In this document: positions 9,725-24,700 of the stretch, piece by piece
Position numbering within the stretch: position 1 is the first letter of the stretch
Layout: every line of letters begins with the position of its first letter
Assembly (NCBI GenBank): GCA_037576195.1
Contig: CM075101.1
Location: 32,426,001 to 32,490,000 of the forward strand
Direction of reading: 5' to 3'
Length of the DNA stretch: 64,000 bases
DNA from: Phytoseiulus persimilis
Taxonomy: Eukaryota > Arthropoda > Arachnida > Mesostigmata > Phytoseiidae
Translations under genes and position numbers: made by a program
Notes under the pieces: generated by a model
Database searches by the model: none
What the model was told of the DNA's origin: nothing
Seen by the model: only the letters and a program-made list of their open reading frames with translations

Positions 9725-12700
9725 TCATAGTTTGCATGAGTTGCGCATTGTGAAATGATTGGGCGGAGTATCTGAAACTGGCGTAGACTGTTTTCGTTTG
9801 AAAAATTCCCTAGCGATCCGCGAACAGGGTCCTTCGACAAGAATGTAGAAAACCGTGGAGATGGCCAGCGTGATCAGAAGATGACCACAGAAGGAGTAAA
9901 GCTAGAAATCGAACGGTTTTTAGTTCACACGACAGCTTCATGCCTGAATATCCCGAGATCAAAATCGTACGGCTCAAACATCCGGCTGATATTACCTTCT
10001 GGTAATGCGAATAATAGATGAGTGTCCTGGCCGTAGCTACTTGGTATAATATGAGCAGCGGGTGAATGAGGTACACGAGATAGGCGAGTTTGCCCAACAC
10101 TCCGAACCCACCCCACGAGAGGAATGTATTCACTGGACCTGGAAAAATGTTGAGAACGTTTTCGTTATTATAGATGATTCCAGTCCTGACGGAGCTGACC
10201 GAACCGTAGACACAAATGTGGAGATCCTCGAACCAACGAACCTCCACGCCCACTGACGCAGGCGAATATTAACCAAGCAATCCCGAGGCTCCAAACTACG
10301 CGATGGGTCGCCGCATATAGTGTAGCGACGGGCAACGAAGGGAGTTCGTTGTTCCAAGGATAAGCGGCGAATAGCACTGCAGAACAACTAACAATTGTGG
10401 CCGACCACAATATGAGCTGCCAGAACTGTGGGAGAGATTGAAAACATTCTCAAAAGACGCAATGGGAGTCGGAATCGAGTGCAAACTTCATGTTCCACTC
10501 TGATTGATCTGACTGGGCTCACTGATAGACTTACCTTGGGTATTCTGATGTTACGGTGCTTACGAATCGAGTAACCAAGCAGAATACCAATGCTGAAGGG
10601 ACCCACATGATTGAAGGGCTTCTGGTAAAGTTTGGAACAGATTTCCACCAGAAGACTGCAGAGACAAATAGAGGGAATCGTAGACAGAAAGTTCACAGCT
10701 GTCACGGTTGCCTAACTTTCGGTGGGACGTTGGGTGATCACTGAGAACTTACTTGAGATCGGGGAAAAATATCATTCCAGGGGGCAAATTATACAGAAAA
10801 GTCAAACCGGCTGTAATGAGCGATCCGGCGAAAATGAACAGTAGGTTCACCCCCACACCATAAGTGAAGGATCTGGAAAAGAAATCATCACGTTTCATGT
10901 TAGCAAGAATGAACTAACAGGCCTCACCGCATAGTATGAGTCAGGCTTCGAAACGGGTTTGGAAAACTCGCCCTACCGGTACAAAGGGAAGATGAGCAGC
11001 GGTGCAAGCAATACCAGTTGAAACGCACATGCCAGATACCAGGTGGCGACGAGACACTGTAAATGTTACATCCCCGATCAGCTGAATGCAGTTTTCCAGA
11101 ATCGGTGAAAGTAGGCCCTGATCCAAGTGCAACGGATCTATCCAGCCTCGAGGAGAGAAAGCGCGGTTGCGCTGAGGTGGGAGGAGGGAGCCTTCTAGCG
11201 AAGTCGGACATAACGCAACGATGTAGAGATGATTGTTCTGCAAGACTACTTCCTTTCGTGCGGGCATTTCCTCAATGAAAAGAATCACCCGGTGAACCCT
11301 ACCATCTCCTGATTGTTGAAGACATTGTTGACAAAAATCAGATTGGTCCACCATTTCTCCTCACAAAGTGCGATCTCGACCGACATGATGTCTCTCCAAA
11401 ACGGGCCCGAACCGAAATGCGGCATTAGGAACAATAGACCCATTGTGACTAATAAGCCCGGGAGCATTCTGAAAACAGAACCAATGACGTTATGCCTCTA
11501 AGGACTGTTTGCTCAATGCGAACGAACCATGGTCATAATCGTCGCCAGAGTCTCTAACCTCCAATACTTATTGAATATGAACGGCAATATCCTCATCCCG
11601 CCAGTGTCTTCAAACTCCTTCCATTGGGAGTACATGATCAACAGGCCACTGCAATTCGATTCATGGGGGATTTGAGGGCTTTGTTGGGCAAGAGGGATAG
11701 TTTCGGAAGAGTGGTCACGATTACATTTCGGCTGACCTCAAGAGGAAGAAAGAATCCACGCTGAGTGTGAAGTTGAGGATTCCGGCGAGCACAATGTTCC
11801 CGGTCAACATCTCGTGACCGTTCAGAATGGATCCTGAAAGAGGCAGAACTCAACTGAGAATCCATTTTCCTCGACGTGTCCAGCCGATCGAAAAGAGGGG
11901 ATGCTTCAACGTTTCGCAGGATTCGCCCGCCAGAAAATCGTACGAAGAACTCACGAAACGGCTGCACGTTTTCCACGAAGAAATATGTATGCCCAAACAT
12001 GACCCATAGCATTGAAATCGATCTGATCCCGTCCAAAGCCGCTAAGTTCGAGCTTCCGAGCTTCTTCGTTCTCATGAGATCTGCCACGTTCTCCTGGAGA
12101 CTGAAGCAGGTAACAAAACGAACCAGGCCCGAATCTGCAAGAGTGCTCTCCAGGTTTGAATTCTTATCAGTCGAGCGCGAAACAAATCGAGCAGACGTGG
12201 TCCTCTTATGCTCATGGTGAATTAAGAATCGTGGTCGTAAATCCCATCCGAACCTTTGGCTTTGCCGTCAAGAGATACTTTCAGGTTTTCGGTCATCACA
12301 TCTATGGCACAACATTCTTCCATAATCGTTCCCAGGAGTACAAGCAACGTCAGAACAATGAGGATCGCCCTGCAAATACATAACTATTAGCTACGTCGAT
12401 AGCCTTTTAGGGAAATCACGTTCCACGGGGAGTCATCCGTTTCCTTACAAATCGCGCGGCCGGGTAATAGAATGCATACATTATGGCTGTCTGTAAATCT
12501 GTGAACGGAACATCCTCTTGGACTTCGCAGCGAGTAACGCTTCCTTGGAAATCGACGTCTTTGAGCAAGTGCTGCAGAATCTGTTTGAAATAATAAGCGG
12601 GTTCTTAGTCTGCCGGCCACGTTGTAGCGATCCCATGCGAGGAGTCCGAATTCCCTTCTCAGGAATTACCTTGTTGATATCTTCTCTGTAACAAACTGAA

Positions 12701-15700
12701 GGGACGCATATTCCAACGCGATACGCCACATGGGTTCCTGGAATACGGAACGTTTTCCTCGCGATCTGTGAACGGCGGAAAAAAAGTTGCTTCTCCAACG
12801 ACAGAAATGATTCCCGACACGCGATCGATCGGTTTCAACCCTTCGGAATGGAGCGTTTTCATACGAACCTGTTCACTGTTCAGGTACGGACTAAGTGTCT
12901 CTACTGCGTGGCTCTGATTGTGGAAAACTTTCAGGAAGTCGAAATTTGGAGCCAACTGTAGGCTGCAATAAGATCCGACAAACTGCGTCTCGAGGTCATC
13001 AAGTTCTCGCTCCCCGTGCTTCCAGACTACGGTCGAGAGACACTCATCGTATGACCCCAGAAGTGTTAAGGTTCCTTCGATGAGACCTTCAGTTGGCTTT
13101 CCTGAAGCATCCGCCACTGCAAGAACGAGAATCCAGTGAATCTCTACTTCTTCGATGTCAAGCAAGCAGTCTAGCGAAACGCGGAAAAATAAACTGCTGA
13201 GTTCCGCAACGTGACCCATCTCTGCTTACTCCGTTATTCTAAAATCGATGAAGTTATACTAGCAGCTATTGTCTGCAGGCCTACCGAAACGTCGGGGTTC
13301 ATGTTCCTGTTCCCCGCATATCTTCCCTGTCAACCACAGAGTAGTGAGAGAGACGAAATACCTTCTCTGACTTATCAAAATTCACGAAAAGCTTCTAGGT
13401 TTTGTTGACCATGCACTCCCGGAACCGTCTATCGACGAATCTTTCATCAAAAAAATCGCCGCCTGATTTGCCTCTGATAGCTCTTTCGCCAACATCTCGC
13501 GGTCGGAAAACCGCCATGCTCCGTGCGGCTCATCAGAGAACTTCAAATGTTTTCCGTTGATATTTGAGAAGATCTTCACTTGCTGAGAGCTGGTAGTTGA
13601 ACAGACTCGAAATTCAGTTGAGAGCGGGGGTTTGTACGCGATCATCACCAATCGGGACAACTGAAAGCACCGCGATGAGCAAACTATCGAGCTGGTTCGA
13701 TCAACCATATTCAGAAAGAGTGAATGGATCTCAAGCAGCACCGAGCTGTCAAATACAGGTCAACATACGAGATCTTGTGATGAGCGGTCTAACGCCCAGC
13801 AAAAAACCAGCATGAGGTTTCGAATGACCTAACACCACCAATTAAATCTGACATCGTCTCCTTTCTTCCTCCTTCTGCAATTATGAGGGCTAACAACGCG
13901 TGGCTTATGGGAGCACTGATGCTCCAGCAACGACAGCAGGGACGCTGACGTCGATTGGCAGCAGTGGCGATGAGGGTTCTCTGCAAGTATATTCAGCGAG
14001 AGAACCTAGGCTTCTCCGGGCTCCAGGACTGATGCAGTGCGGCCGTAGGCAACGGGTTGCCGCTATCTCTCACCGTATCAAATGACTTTGCCACCGAAAT
14101 TAGCGTCAAGGCTGGCTTACGTTTCGAGACTTCAATTGTTCGTCGGCCCAATGAATGATGGAAACGTGACCTTATGCAAGCACGGTGCATTAAAAATGTG
14201 CTTACATGTCAAACAACGGGACGAGCAAACAGCTGCGCTTAGTTCTGATCGACTTACCACTGGACGGTCTGACTCACTAACGGACACGATGCTCAATTAG
14301 CGATCTTTCATGAGAAACGCTCCATTGTCGAATCGCCCTAAATTCACGGAAGGCCGCCGCCGTCATTCCTTCGGAGCGACGAAGATAACAGTAACACTTG
14401 TACGACTCGTTGATGCCGGCCCGGACTGACTCCCGCTCGTCCACCCGTTCGACCGTGTCCGTACAGTCAGTTCCCGCGGACACAAAATCCAAAACAAAGC
14501 ATTTAGAATAACGCTTCCGCTTATAGACGTGCCTCCCACTGTGCCAGAGTATGAATCGAACTACCAATGAGCGCTATAGCTGCCAGGTCCGCTACGATCT
14601 ATCTTCCGTTCATGTGGGGAGCGGTCACGATTGGACGAAGGTGACGCGAAAACTCCAGGTGAAGAAAGTCGGGGCACAGTGATGACAGATTATCACTCTA
14701 TCAAACACCGCGGATGCTAAACCTATTTTTCATCATGTTCGATTGAGTCATCACGAAATCTGAATACCACAATCAAAAAAGCGTCGATCATCCTGTGTGA
14801 CCGCATCCGCGCTATGACCACATCCTCGGAGCGCCGGCTCGTTCTATGGAAGCGGATGCACTTGATAAAGTTCGCAAAACCCTGTCCGAACTCGAGGACT
14901 GGCGGCCATGAACAAAAGAAAGGAGAATGATCAGGAGTGTCAGCCTCGGATGCGGAGCTCGTTCTCATCGAAGAGCGGATTCTAAAATTAAATTCGGAGC
15001 TTAACTTTCTCATCGCGCATGCCCCCCTGCGATTCCGAGAATCTCCGATCGAGACGTTATTTCGCGAAACGAACGGTGTGTTATGTTGAGCTGATGTACT
15101 TCGCGGAACAGTACACGGGAACTAACCCGGATTATTCAACAGATCTGCAGAGTGAATATTTTTTTCCTCTGACTTTGGACGGCGCTAACGTGGGCTATTC
15201 GAGGAACGCGATAATGTTGAAATGTGGAGGGGAGCAACCGCCGCATTCAAGTGAGATGTTTCAAAGACGTTTCTTGCGTACATGTGCGGCGGGGTATCCG
15301 ACTAGCTGAATATCTAACGCTCCACGAAAGCGGACCTCCATTTGCATTCCGCAGGAGTGTGTCACCGATATTTCCACGCTGAATTCCGCCGGTGGAGACA
15401 AGTTATAAATTCTAACGTCTGCTTCGTACCTTCTTTCCCTAGCCGAAAACTTCATTTAACGTATTTTGGATCAGGAACTCCTTGATAAGCTTCATGTGTG
15501 TGAAGTTTGTTCACCGTGATCGAAATTATTGTTCTGTTGGAGCTGGACGCTGGTAAACCACAGGTTGGTCAGCAGTCATCGACCCCCTTGAGCGGATCCT
15601 GACATGTCGTCGTGTTCTCACCGTCGACGGAACCTCAGTTGGGAAACCGTCCGGCGATCGTCTGCGAACTGAAGTTCAATCGAATTACAATGAAACTCTG

Positions 15701-18700
15701 TTCGAAAGAACTCGAAACGTAAATTAGGCATAAGAGCTTCGTTCCAGTCGCCGCTTTCCGTTCAACAGCGACGACAGACGATCGACTACTAAAGCCCGGC
15801 TTTGAAGCATTCAGTTCCCTTCTCTTGTATCAATTGTTGCCACAGTGCCGATCTTCTCGCTTAACTTTTTGGGTCCCTTGGAAGGAGGTGGCGCTTGTTC
15901 GCATCCGCACCCTCGCCAGCTAGCCAACTCATCGCCCGTGCAACTATCTGGCTAAACAAAGGCTCCACGTGCAGAATGTGCCCCAATATCGAGAGGGGCC
16001 TCGGCTCAAGTTCTTTCCCTGCGATTGCTCAAGCTGTCAAGACCAACGGTACTCGTGGCTCCAATGGCCAAGTGGTTGGTTCAGAAAAAAATCTCGGAGC
16101 CATTTTATTGAAATGAAATGCCAACGATGGTTTGAAGCGGGCGGGATCACTCGCAGAGCTCAAAAAGAAAATGATGGCCCTGCTATTTTTCATGGTGGTT
16201 ATTAGGCTTGCAGAGCGCGAGTGGAGTACAGCTCGCCGAATGAATGTTGAAAACAAGATGGCCACTTCGTCGAGCAAAACCGGTTTCATACTGTTACGAA
16301 CTTGTCCATCTGAATATAGACCAGATTATGCCCTTCGGTGCAGCCGAATGTCGCAATCTTTGAAGCGGAAGAGCAGCCTTGATGGGCGGAGCAGTGACAT
16401 AATGTGAACACAGAGGGCTTGCTGCACAGTTTGGAGTACTTGGGCTGAAGATTTCGCATGTTTCACGGGACAGACGCGAATAGCTCCGAGGAACTCTGAG
16501 CGTTCTCTTAAGTCTGAGATACAGCAGACAAGTCTGACACTCACTTTCCTTCCGCACATCACCTTGACTGTCGAGCGAGACCTAATCCGTAGGAACCGAG
16601 CGGGAGTTCACGCTAGAGGTATCGCCGTGTAGTTAATTATGAAGGCGGCGTCGTGCTCATGACATGAACCCGACGGGTAGATTTGTGAGAAGCACGAGGA
16701 AAATCGTCTGCATCGAGGAATCTACTCGCGCTTCATCGAATCCAGGGTCCAACGACGTCTCCGGAAATCGGCCAAGTATGACAAGTCGTGTTTTTGCGAG
16801 GGGAGGAACTGCAACGTTGCCTTCAGTATCTTGATCGATCATCGAAAACGTGAACGGTGACACCTCCCAAGTCGTTATAGATTCGACGGAAATTTTGAAT
16901 TTTTCGTCTTTCAAAAGCGAGGTTTCTCAAAAACTGCAAGTTCTTCGAAAATCAATCGACGCCTCATGTTGCGGCCAGCTATACAGAGCCTAAGGGCTCT
17001 GGGTTTCAGATCGGTTGAGCCGAAGGTTTTTGAAATCAGAGGGTGTCCGGGAATCCACGGGGCGAATAACAACGACAGTTGTTGCGCGTCCTAACAGCCA
17101 AGGAGCTGGCTGTGAAGCGATGAATGCCCATGCTCTATGCCTCAATGGTGATTCAGAGGGATTTTTGATAATCAATAATTCCGATAACTAATTCTGGCTA
17201 TGCGGCAAGCCTGTCACCTGGCTTTCTCAGCAGTCCGTCTCTCAGCAGAAGCTCCGTCAACCGTGTAACCAACTCATCAGTTACGGATGCCGATGAGCAA
17301 GTCTGGATTCGGAGCGTCCTGCGAATGGCTCTTACGCGTAATGGCGGACAAATCACGGCGCAAATTGTGGCAGATCCGTCAAAACCGCGAACAAGCCCCG
17401 GGTAACAACAACGTTTTCATTTACGACGTTGGATTTCGTAACATTCAAAAAAATGGTCGATTTGCGCGCCGCAATCGCTCCGCTCCCGTGGATGGCAGGT
17501 GGGAACGAACGGTATAAGCTGGCCGCGGCCTAATCGATTATCACCTCAGAGCCTTCTGTCACTGCAATGTTGCTGATGCTCGTGGAGCAATACTTTTCTG
17601 CTTTGACGGAATCTCTCACCCCGACGGAGGATGCTGTAGAGCTTGGAGTTTCCAGTGGAAATTCGATAATCTGGTTGGAACCGCAACGATCGGAAGTGGA
17701 TGGAGAAATCATGGCATGCCGGGTGGTCCGAGGAGAACGAGTTCGAAATCCGGATAACTCGATTGGCGACGATACGCGGCAGAGAGTTAACGGTTTCCCA
17801 AGGAAATCGCTACATACAATAGAGATTCTGATGGAGATTGGCTTCGATGTCTATCCTGTCAAGATAAGGATCGTGTTCAACAATGCGCGAGCGCATGGGT
17901 GGAGCTTGCGTCAGGGCGGCTGGCCCATCAAGTGCGTTGACGAAATGCTGGACTAACTCCGCGACTCAGAACAGTTTTCTGTCAGAGAGCGGACGGATAC
18001 GTGAACTATTTTCGAGTGGGACTCATAAGGGGAACGGGACGATCGATATTTGAGCGACATGGCGCGATGCCTGGTTCAGGTTACAAAACTCCGATCTTCG
18101 ACACGTGAACGACCGGAAAGGAAATCAGGGACTCAATCGATATGTCGACCAATGCGAATGACTAGTCTTTTCCGTGCGAGTATCCACCTAGCCCTAAATT
18201 AATCAATTAGCGGAATGTTGGGAGCGTCATGGCCTCGGGTTCTCCGCAAGCGGTAGCTAACACGCGTCCTGCATTTCATCGCTTGCTTTCTTCAGGCCAG
18301 CTGCACGCGACCCGTGTGGCAGCTTTAAAACATACTCAGACGTTCTTGAGAACGTCGGAGGGGAGAAATTTCCGTTCGGCTCTGCGGCTTGGGAGCACAA
18401 TGAAGTCGATATTGGTCGGCCACAATTGTCGAGAAGCTTCGATGACGACTCATGTCGAAAAAAGTCACGCTTGACCGCTCATCGCACGTGGGAATTAATT
18501 TTTTTGTGTAATAATCGCTTCGGTCCGCCTCGGAGCAAAAACCGATTATTAAGAACCTGCGTTGTTCTTTTCGACAACAAAAGAACGGATCGATGGTGAA
18601 ACGTTGTTGAATCGGTAGCTTCTAGAGCTCGCTATACGATGCCTCCACCGGAGGTCCAATCATGTTGGCTTCTGACAAAGAGGTCAAGCGCCGAAGATCA

Positions 18701-21700
18701 GCACCAGCTCTTGTGACCAGTCATAGTCTGAATTAACTGCATCACCGTCGAAGTCCTGTGAGGTATGTCGGTGATCGCATCCTAACAACGCGAATCAGCG
18801 ACGGAAATCTGCATAGTCCGGAATCGGAACGTAGTACATGTGTATGTCGAGAAAAATAGACAACGAGATTCAAAAAGAGCGCCGGCCGTCCGGACACAGT
18901 TCATGCGTTCGTTCGAAGGAAGTTGTTTGCCATAATGCACGATTCCGTTGTGAAGCTCGATCCTACATGACTCTACTCGTCTGATTTTTTGCGCAAGGCA
19001 ACCTCTCTGTCCCTTGATTCCGGAGACCAAACACGAGGCGGGCACCGATCGGAGGTACGAGAGCTTTGGATGACTTAACCGGGCGTAGAGTCAGACATCT
19101 TCCGGAAAAATGGTTCTCCATAATCGCTTCATCAGAGATATTTCTCATCTCTTATTAGCGGTATCGGAGTAAAGTAGAGGGAGGGCAAGAGGGGGGCATC
19201 AAGTCAGCAATCATTCGCGCCATGAAAAGGAGGGTATCGCTGAGGCTCATTACGCCTGTAAGCCCGATATCATGAGTAGCAGCTTTTGAGTTCGGAAATA
19301 GTAGGTACATCTCAGCGGAGTTTCAGGTCGCTCAAGTGAGGATTGCTCACGATCGCAGGACCTCGGATTTTCTGCATGAAGGCCATCGGATACCAAGTGC
19401 AAGGATAGAATCTTGCAAACCCGTTCTGATCCAAATTTGTTTCGTTCGCGTGAACAAGCTTCAAACAGGTAGAGGGTAGCCCCTTAGAAACTTGCCGTGA
19501 AGTTGGATCCTTGATCTCGAGCAGGTTCGCTGCTCATAAATTGTCAAGAATTCGTTCCATTGCTCAGAGGTGTCTGTGCACCGAATCGGCTTCCTTGTTT
19601 CGGTTCGTTCTGTGCTCTTTTGTTGTTCTCTGATGAATGAGGCTCGGCTATGTAAGATATCATTCAGGCGAACTGTCGAAATTTAGAGCCGCCTTCGAAA
19701 AACTGCTAGCGCGATGGTTTTCCGCGGCGATCAAAACTGACAGAGAGAATAATTTGTTCGTTTCGGATCTTTTTACGTCTCCACTGGCGAAAGCGGTGAT
19801 TTGCGGGAGAAATGCTAATCTACTATACTGTGCTGACAATCTGGCGCTCGGCGGTCTTTATCGATTCACGCAATTTCACTAGAGTTTTGTCAACCCACGC
19901 CGTATAAAGATACTGCAGAGCAAAATCGGAAGAGAAAAACATGAGGTAATGATCATCGCAGGAAGCGCGGAATCGCGCTTTCAGGTCTCGAGAAAATTAT
20001 CTGGAGCCGATAGATGGCAGCATCAGGGCGTGAAAAGATCGTTTGCCAGATGACAGTGTTGCGGAACAGACCATTCGAAAAGTCCTGTGAGATAACTTTT
20101 CGTTTGTTGATCACCCTTTCGTCGCCCGGCTCGCGTACTATTTAACGAGTGACCGCAAGTTTTTGCGATTTTCCCTGGTTTTATACCTTCAGCGGATATT
20201 CCTGCTCCCGGACGCTCACTGATCCAATCGTAAACGAACAGAGTCGAGATGTGGCAGGTTTCCGAAGCCGGTTAGTCCGAAGCTACCGTAGAACCGCGTT
20301 GGGCGGCGGTGAGTGGGATAGCTCGCTGTATGATCAAAAAGGGGCCCTTCAAACTGCCGATTCTAATGCGCGTGTATCTCGCCGAGGGATCAAGCTAACA
20401 CGAAAACCCCGGGCCATCCTAAGTTGGTGGATCACCGATCAGATGGGCGAGGGTCAGCGCGTAATGTATAAGATTGCTCGGAGATTCGCGTGACCATTTT
20501 GACGCTATCTCGAGCCAGTCAGGTTCTGGCAGCGGGTCATTCTCATGACGATTTGCATGGCTTGCGTTTTCCTCGGCAATCATTGGATCTATCAAGTCAT
20601 GGACGACCAACATTCTCAATGCAATCTTCGGACGGACTCTGACTCCCAGAGAGCTGTTTTTTTCCAGTATCCATAGCTTAGAATTATAACTTGTTCGGGA
20701 TCACCTAATAATCTAGTGAACTCTTTTCCACTCAGCGTCCAAAAACTCGAAAGCAACGGCAATATGGGTGATTTGAGTTGCTACCACGCTCATGTCTCTG
20801 AGCGAAAATTAGGATTGGACCTGACGTGATCCGTTTAGCGATGTCATCGATGGCTTTGCCGGCCCACGTGTGAGCGCCGTAAGCGAAGAGAGTATCTGTG
20901 AATTGCTGTACATGATTTAATTGCAATCTTCTAATCGATCGATGTCGATGTTAATTTCGCTCACAAAAACCGATTGATGGGAAATAGCGGTCTAATGCAG
21001 GAAATTGACGGCGTCAAGAAGAATGATATACTCTCTGTGCCTGCATCCAGGCCCATGGTACGGGCATAAATAACAAAAACACTCGTGGGAAACTGGCATA
21101 CTGGCCACACGCTTGACCCTGGATGACCCTAGAGCAGACCGAGATGATGTTTTTTTTTGCAGAGGAACACGCTCATCAATTGGTCGAAGCTATAAGACGT
21201 CCAATAGAAGTGTGTGGATTGGAAAAGTGACGAATCCAAGGAACCACTGGATCGCCCCCACTGATTATTTCCCACAGCCCGAAGAGGATCTCCCCTAAAG
21301 CATTAAGGAAGGACACTGCTCTTGGAAATTCCGGATAGATGTGTATGTTTTTGTGCGTGCGCGTTGCTCCGAAGTGATCACAGAACCGAAATATGGCGAC
21401 AGCGCCGCTCGCTCGTATCTAATCGTGGGATCATCGTTTAATGAACTGGAAAATATTTGTGGGTGTACATTCATCTACTCTTGGCTTCTCGGCGATCTGG
21501 CGGAGCATATTTCATCTCTCTACCATTCTTACAATGATTTCCGAATCTATACGCGCTGCTGAGAGAGTCGGGCGAAAATGCAGATAAAATTGGCGCAGCG
21601 AAACCCGCGACCAAGAGAATTATGACGACATGGAATGTTCCAGCGGGGAGAAGCTATGATAGTGGAAGACAAGCCATCGCACGAACGGGGCTAGGCAAGA

Positions 21701-24700
21701 GTATGGGAACTCAGCGAGGAATGATTTCCACCGCGATGCATGAGTCACCGAGTTAGATTCCTGGCTGGCTCGACCGTTTGATTTGTGATCCGTCACCCCA
21801 GCGTCAGGGTAGTCATAAATTCTTGATGTGACCATAAGACAGTGTTCAGCAATGACCAGCAGGCGCGTCGTCCATGTATTCCAGAGCAGAGTCGTTCCTT
21901 GACATCTCAACATTTATGGGCACCTGTGTCGAGTCAAGTGATTCCACGTCCCTTTGCTCACGCGCAGGCGCATCTCGTCGATGGCATTGATCCGCCATGG
22001 GGCTTCGGGAGTCCTAGCTGTTTGGTCATCGTTTCGTCACTGTCATCGGGCTTCGATTCCGGTCAGAGAGGAGCGCATGCGACGAGCAATCGATTCAGCC
22101 GGGAATGATCTATCCTCAGAGAGATGACAAACCTTACTTCGTTTGATCGCGGCACTCTCAAATCACATTCGCACAGTTCGATGCGGGCGCCAACCATCCA
22201 CTCGATAAACGGAGGACAGGCACGAATTCGAATCGCAGGGAGCCAGTGGTAAAGACCGTTTAAAAATCACCGGGGCAATGATAAACCCCGTCGAGCTTCC
22301 AGCCACTCGTCGCATCGTTCGGTATCGAACGATTTCGAAAAATCGTGGACATGCGTGCTCCCGTGGCGGCGGTATCTGATCTGGCCTGATTGATTGACCA
22401 GCTTATCAAGCGCTGATAGTTTTTATTTTTGTCTGCTAGATTTTGCAATTTCAGAAATTTCTCATCAGTCGGTCGATTCGTCAAGCTGGTTGATTAGTCT
22501 ACTGTCCAACTGTTTGAATTTGCGCACACGGTTTGACAGGTCTCATGCGTTCATGCCAGGGGCGTTTTCCTCGGTTGACAACGACAATCTGCATAGCATA
22601 CTTAGCGACGCTGAGTCCGTAACTTCACGGTGCGAATGTTGGAGTCACAGATAGTGGCCGCGAGCGAGCTTCAACGAATGGGCGCTAGCGAAACTCGTTG
22701 CGTCAGTGGCCGCCAACCACCAGAGGACTTTCGCTCCCGAACCCAGAAGTTCACGCTTTCCGCTTCCGATGATTCGGTAGCGATAAGTTCTAATGAATGA
22801 CTTCGAACAGATGTAGTGCGCAGCTACGCCTAGATAGTAAGACCGCTCGTCTTCTCAGCGAGCCGAGTCCATCACCGGACTATTACCTAACGTCCGATGA
22901 GCTACACGGAACTATTCTCGCTTTCTACGCGGCTTCCGGATAACTACCGAGCGGCAACTGCGTGTGGAGGTGGGTTTTTTCAAGATGTTCAATGATGCGC
23001 AAAACGCAGCCAGAGTACGCCGCGTGCTGTCGAAGACTCATGAAGTCCAGGCACGAGTTTGTTCGCTCAATCGTTCGTACGCCGCGTCGTTGAATAGGAA
23101 TAGAAAGTAATCAGGGGGAAAGTTCCTATTCACAGCATGAATTCCTTCATCGCGTGCGCATTCTGTCGATTCCAACAACACTCGGTCGAACGCGACAAAG
23201 CTTCTTCATAGTTTAGAAAATCAACGTGACGATCATCGTCACAGTTCTAGCCATCGTCGTCAAGGTTCGATCACCAGCCACGAACTTGATCGTGGCAAAT
23301 CATCACCAGAATCATCACACGGCATGTTGAGCAATCATCCCCAAAAACGGTGGAAGACTATGATCGTGGCAGGCGGCATAGGGTCGCGTGGAGTTGAGAA
23401 GTTGTTGTCAGAGGCGATATGATGCAACCGAGGCAAAATGAAAATGAGAAGTCCCTCGATCGTGTTTCAGGCAGAGCAGCTCCGGTTCCATTCTTCACAC
23501 AGAATTAGCGAGTCGATGCCCTGAGCACGAGGGAGATCCACTCCGAGCTGCTCAGGTGAACTTCTGTCCAGCATCATTGTCCTCTGTCGGCTCAGCATGA
23601 TGAAGAAATAGCCCCTTTGTCCCCCCTCTGTTATCTGTAGAGAAGAGAAGCGTCGACTGTCTTTCCTGATATGCATTCGCCTCGGTCCTGTCAGCTCCTA
23701 GAGCAGCCGTGTGACAACCCGGACGGAAGCCCTCCTGCTCACAGATAGCGGTATTTTCCACGTACCTGGCCATCCGTGCCCAAGCGGAGGCGCTGAGAAT
23801 TATCACGGTGATGGTCGCTGCCATCATTGTCAGGCAAGCGACTACGTCGGCGTGGGTGGCAAGGCGCACTTGCGAAAATTCTCCTACAGCAAAATGAAGT
23901 CTCGCCCAAATACTCCAGCTGCAGTCACCGGTTCTGGTACGACCATCGGAACCCTTCAACTTTGTGAGTTGTTCGTCCGAGCCGATCTCAGCGACTCTCC
24001 GAGTCGAGTGCCCCTCCTTCGAGGTCTCACAGCCACAATCGAAAAATCACGATCGTCGGGAGATCGAAGATGGAAGTTGCCTTCCGTTATGGGGGCTCTA
24101 CGCGGGGGACAAGAGCTGATGCCTCGCGATTGGATTAGCGAAAGGCCGACGGATTTTGTAGGTTGTTTCATGATCATGAGCACTCGATCGCCTCGGAAGC
24201 AGTTCGAACGAGCAAGGCTCGCAATCGAATTTCCCCTCCTACGAGCCGCGCCAATTCCATCGCTTGCGCCGTGAGGGAATCGATGACAGTATCGGACAGT
24301 ACCACATTCGCCGGAACTATGGGCAGTCGTAATGTTTTTGAGCAGCCGACCAACAGTTATGGCGAGCAATAAAGCTCAAGTATGAACAGAACTGGCCCGA
24401 TCTCTTGGTTGCTTTCCGCTGCTCTATCATCTCTTGGCGACCATACGTATTGACGGCGTATTGAATAAATTGCTCGTATAACCACGGATCCGACGTCGGA
24501 CAAGATCGGTAAGTAATTGGCTTCACGAGCGGAGTTACACGGTATTGTCAATGGCAGGCTGTCAGATGAGTTTCTCATCAGTTTTCTTCGACTCGTGACA
24601 TTCGATATGAGGCTTCGGAAGCATACGAAGGGTATCCTTCACAGGACCGAAATTCCGGCTGTGTGAGAAGCGAAATTTCGATTCCGTCGAAAGCTATCAT

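Noticed and set aside
13382-13741. Minus-strand ORF just upstream of the second NRF-6 exon as a possible first exon
   Set aside because: It lacks the NRF N-domain cysteine and WALR motif and does not join in the needed phase; exon 25607-25889 does both.
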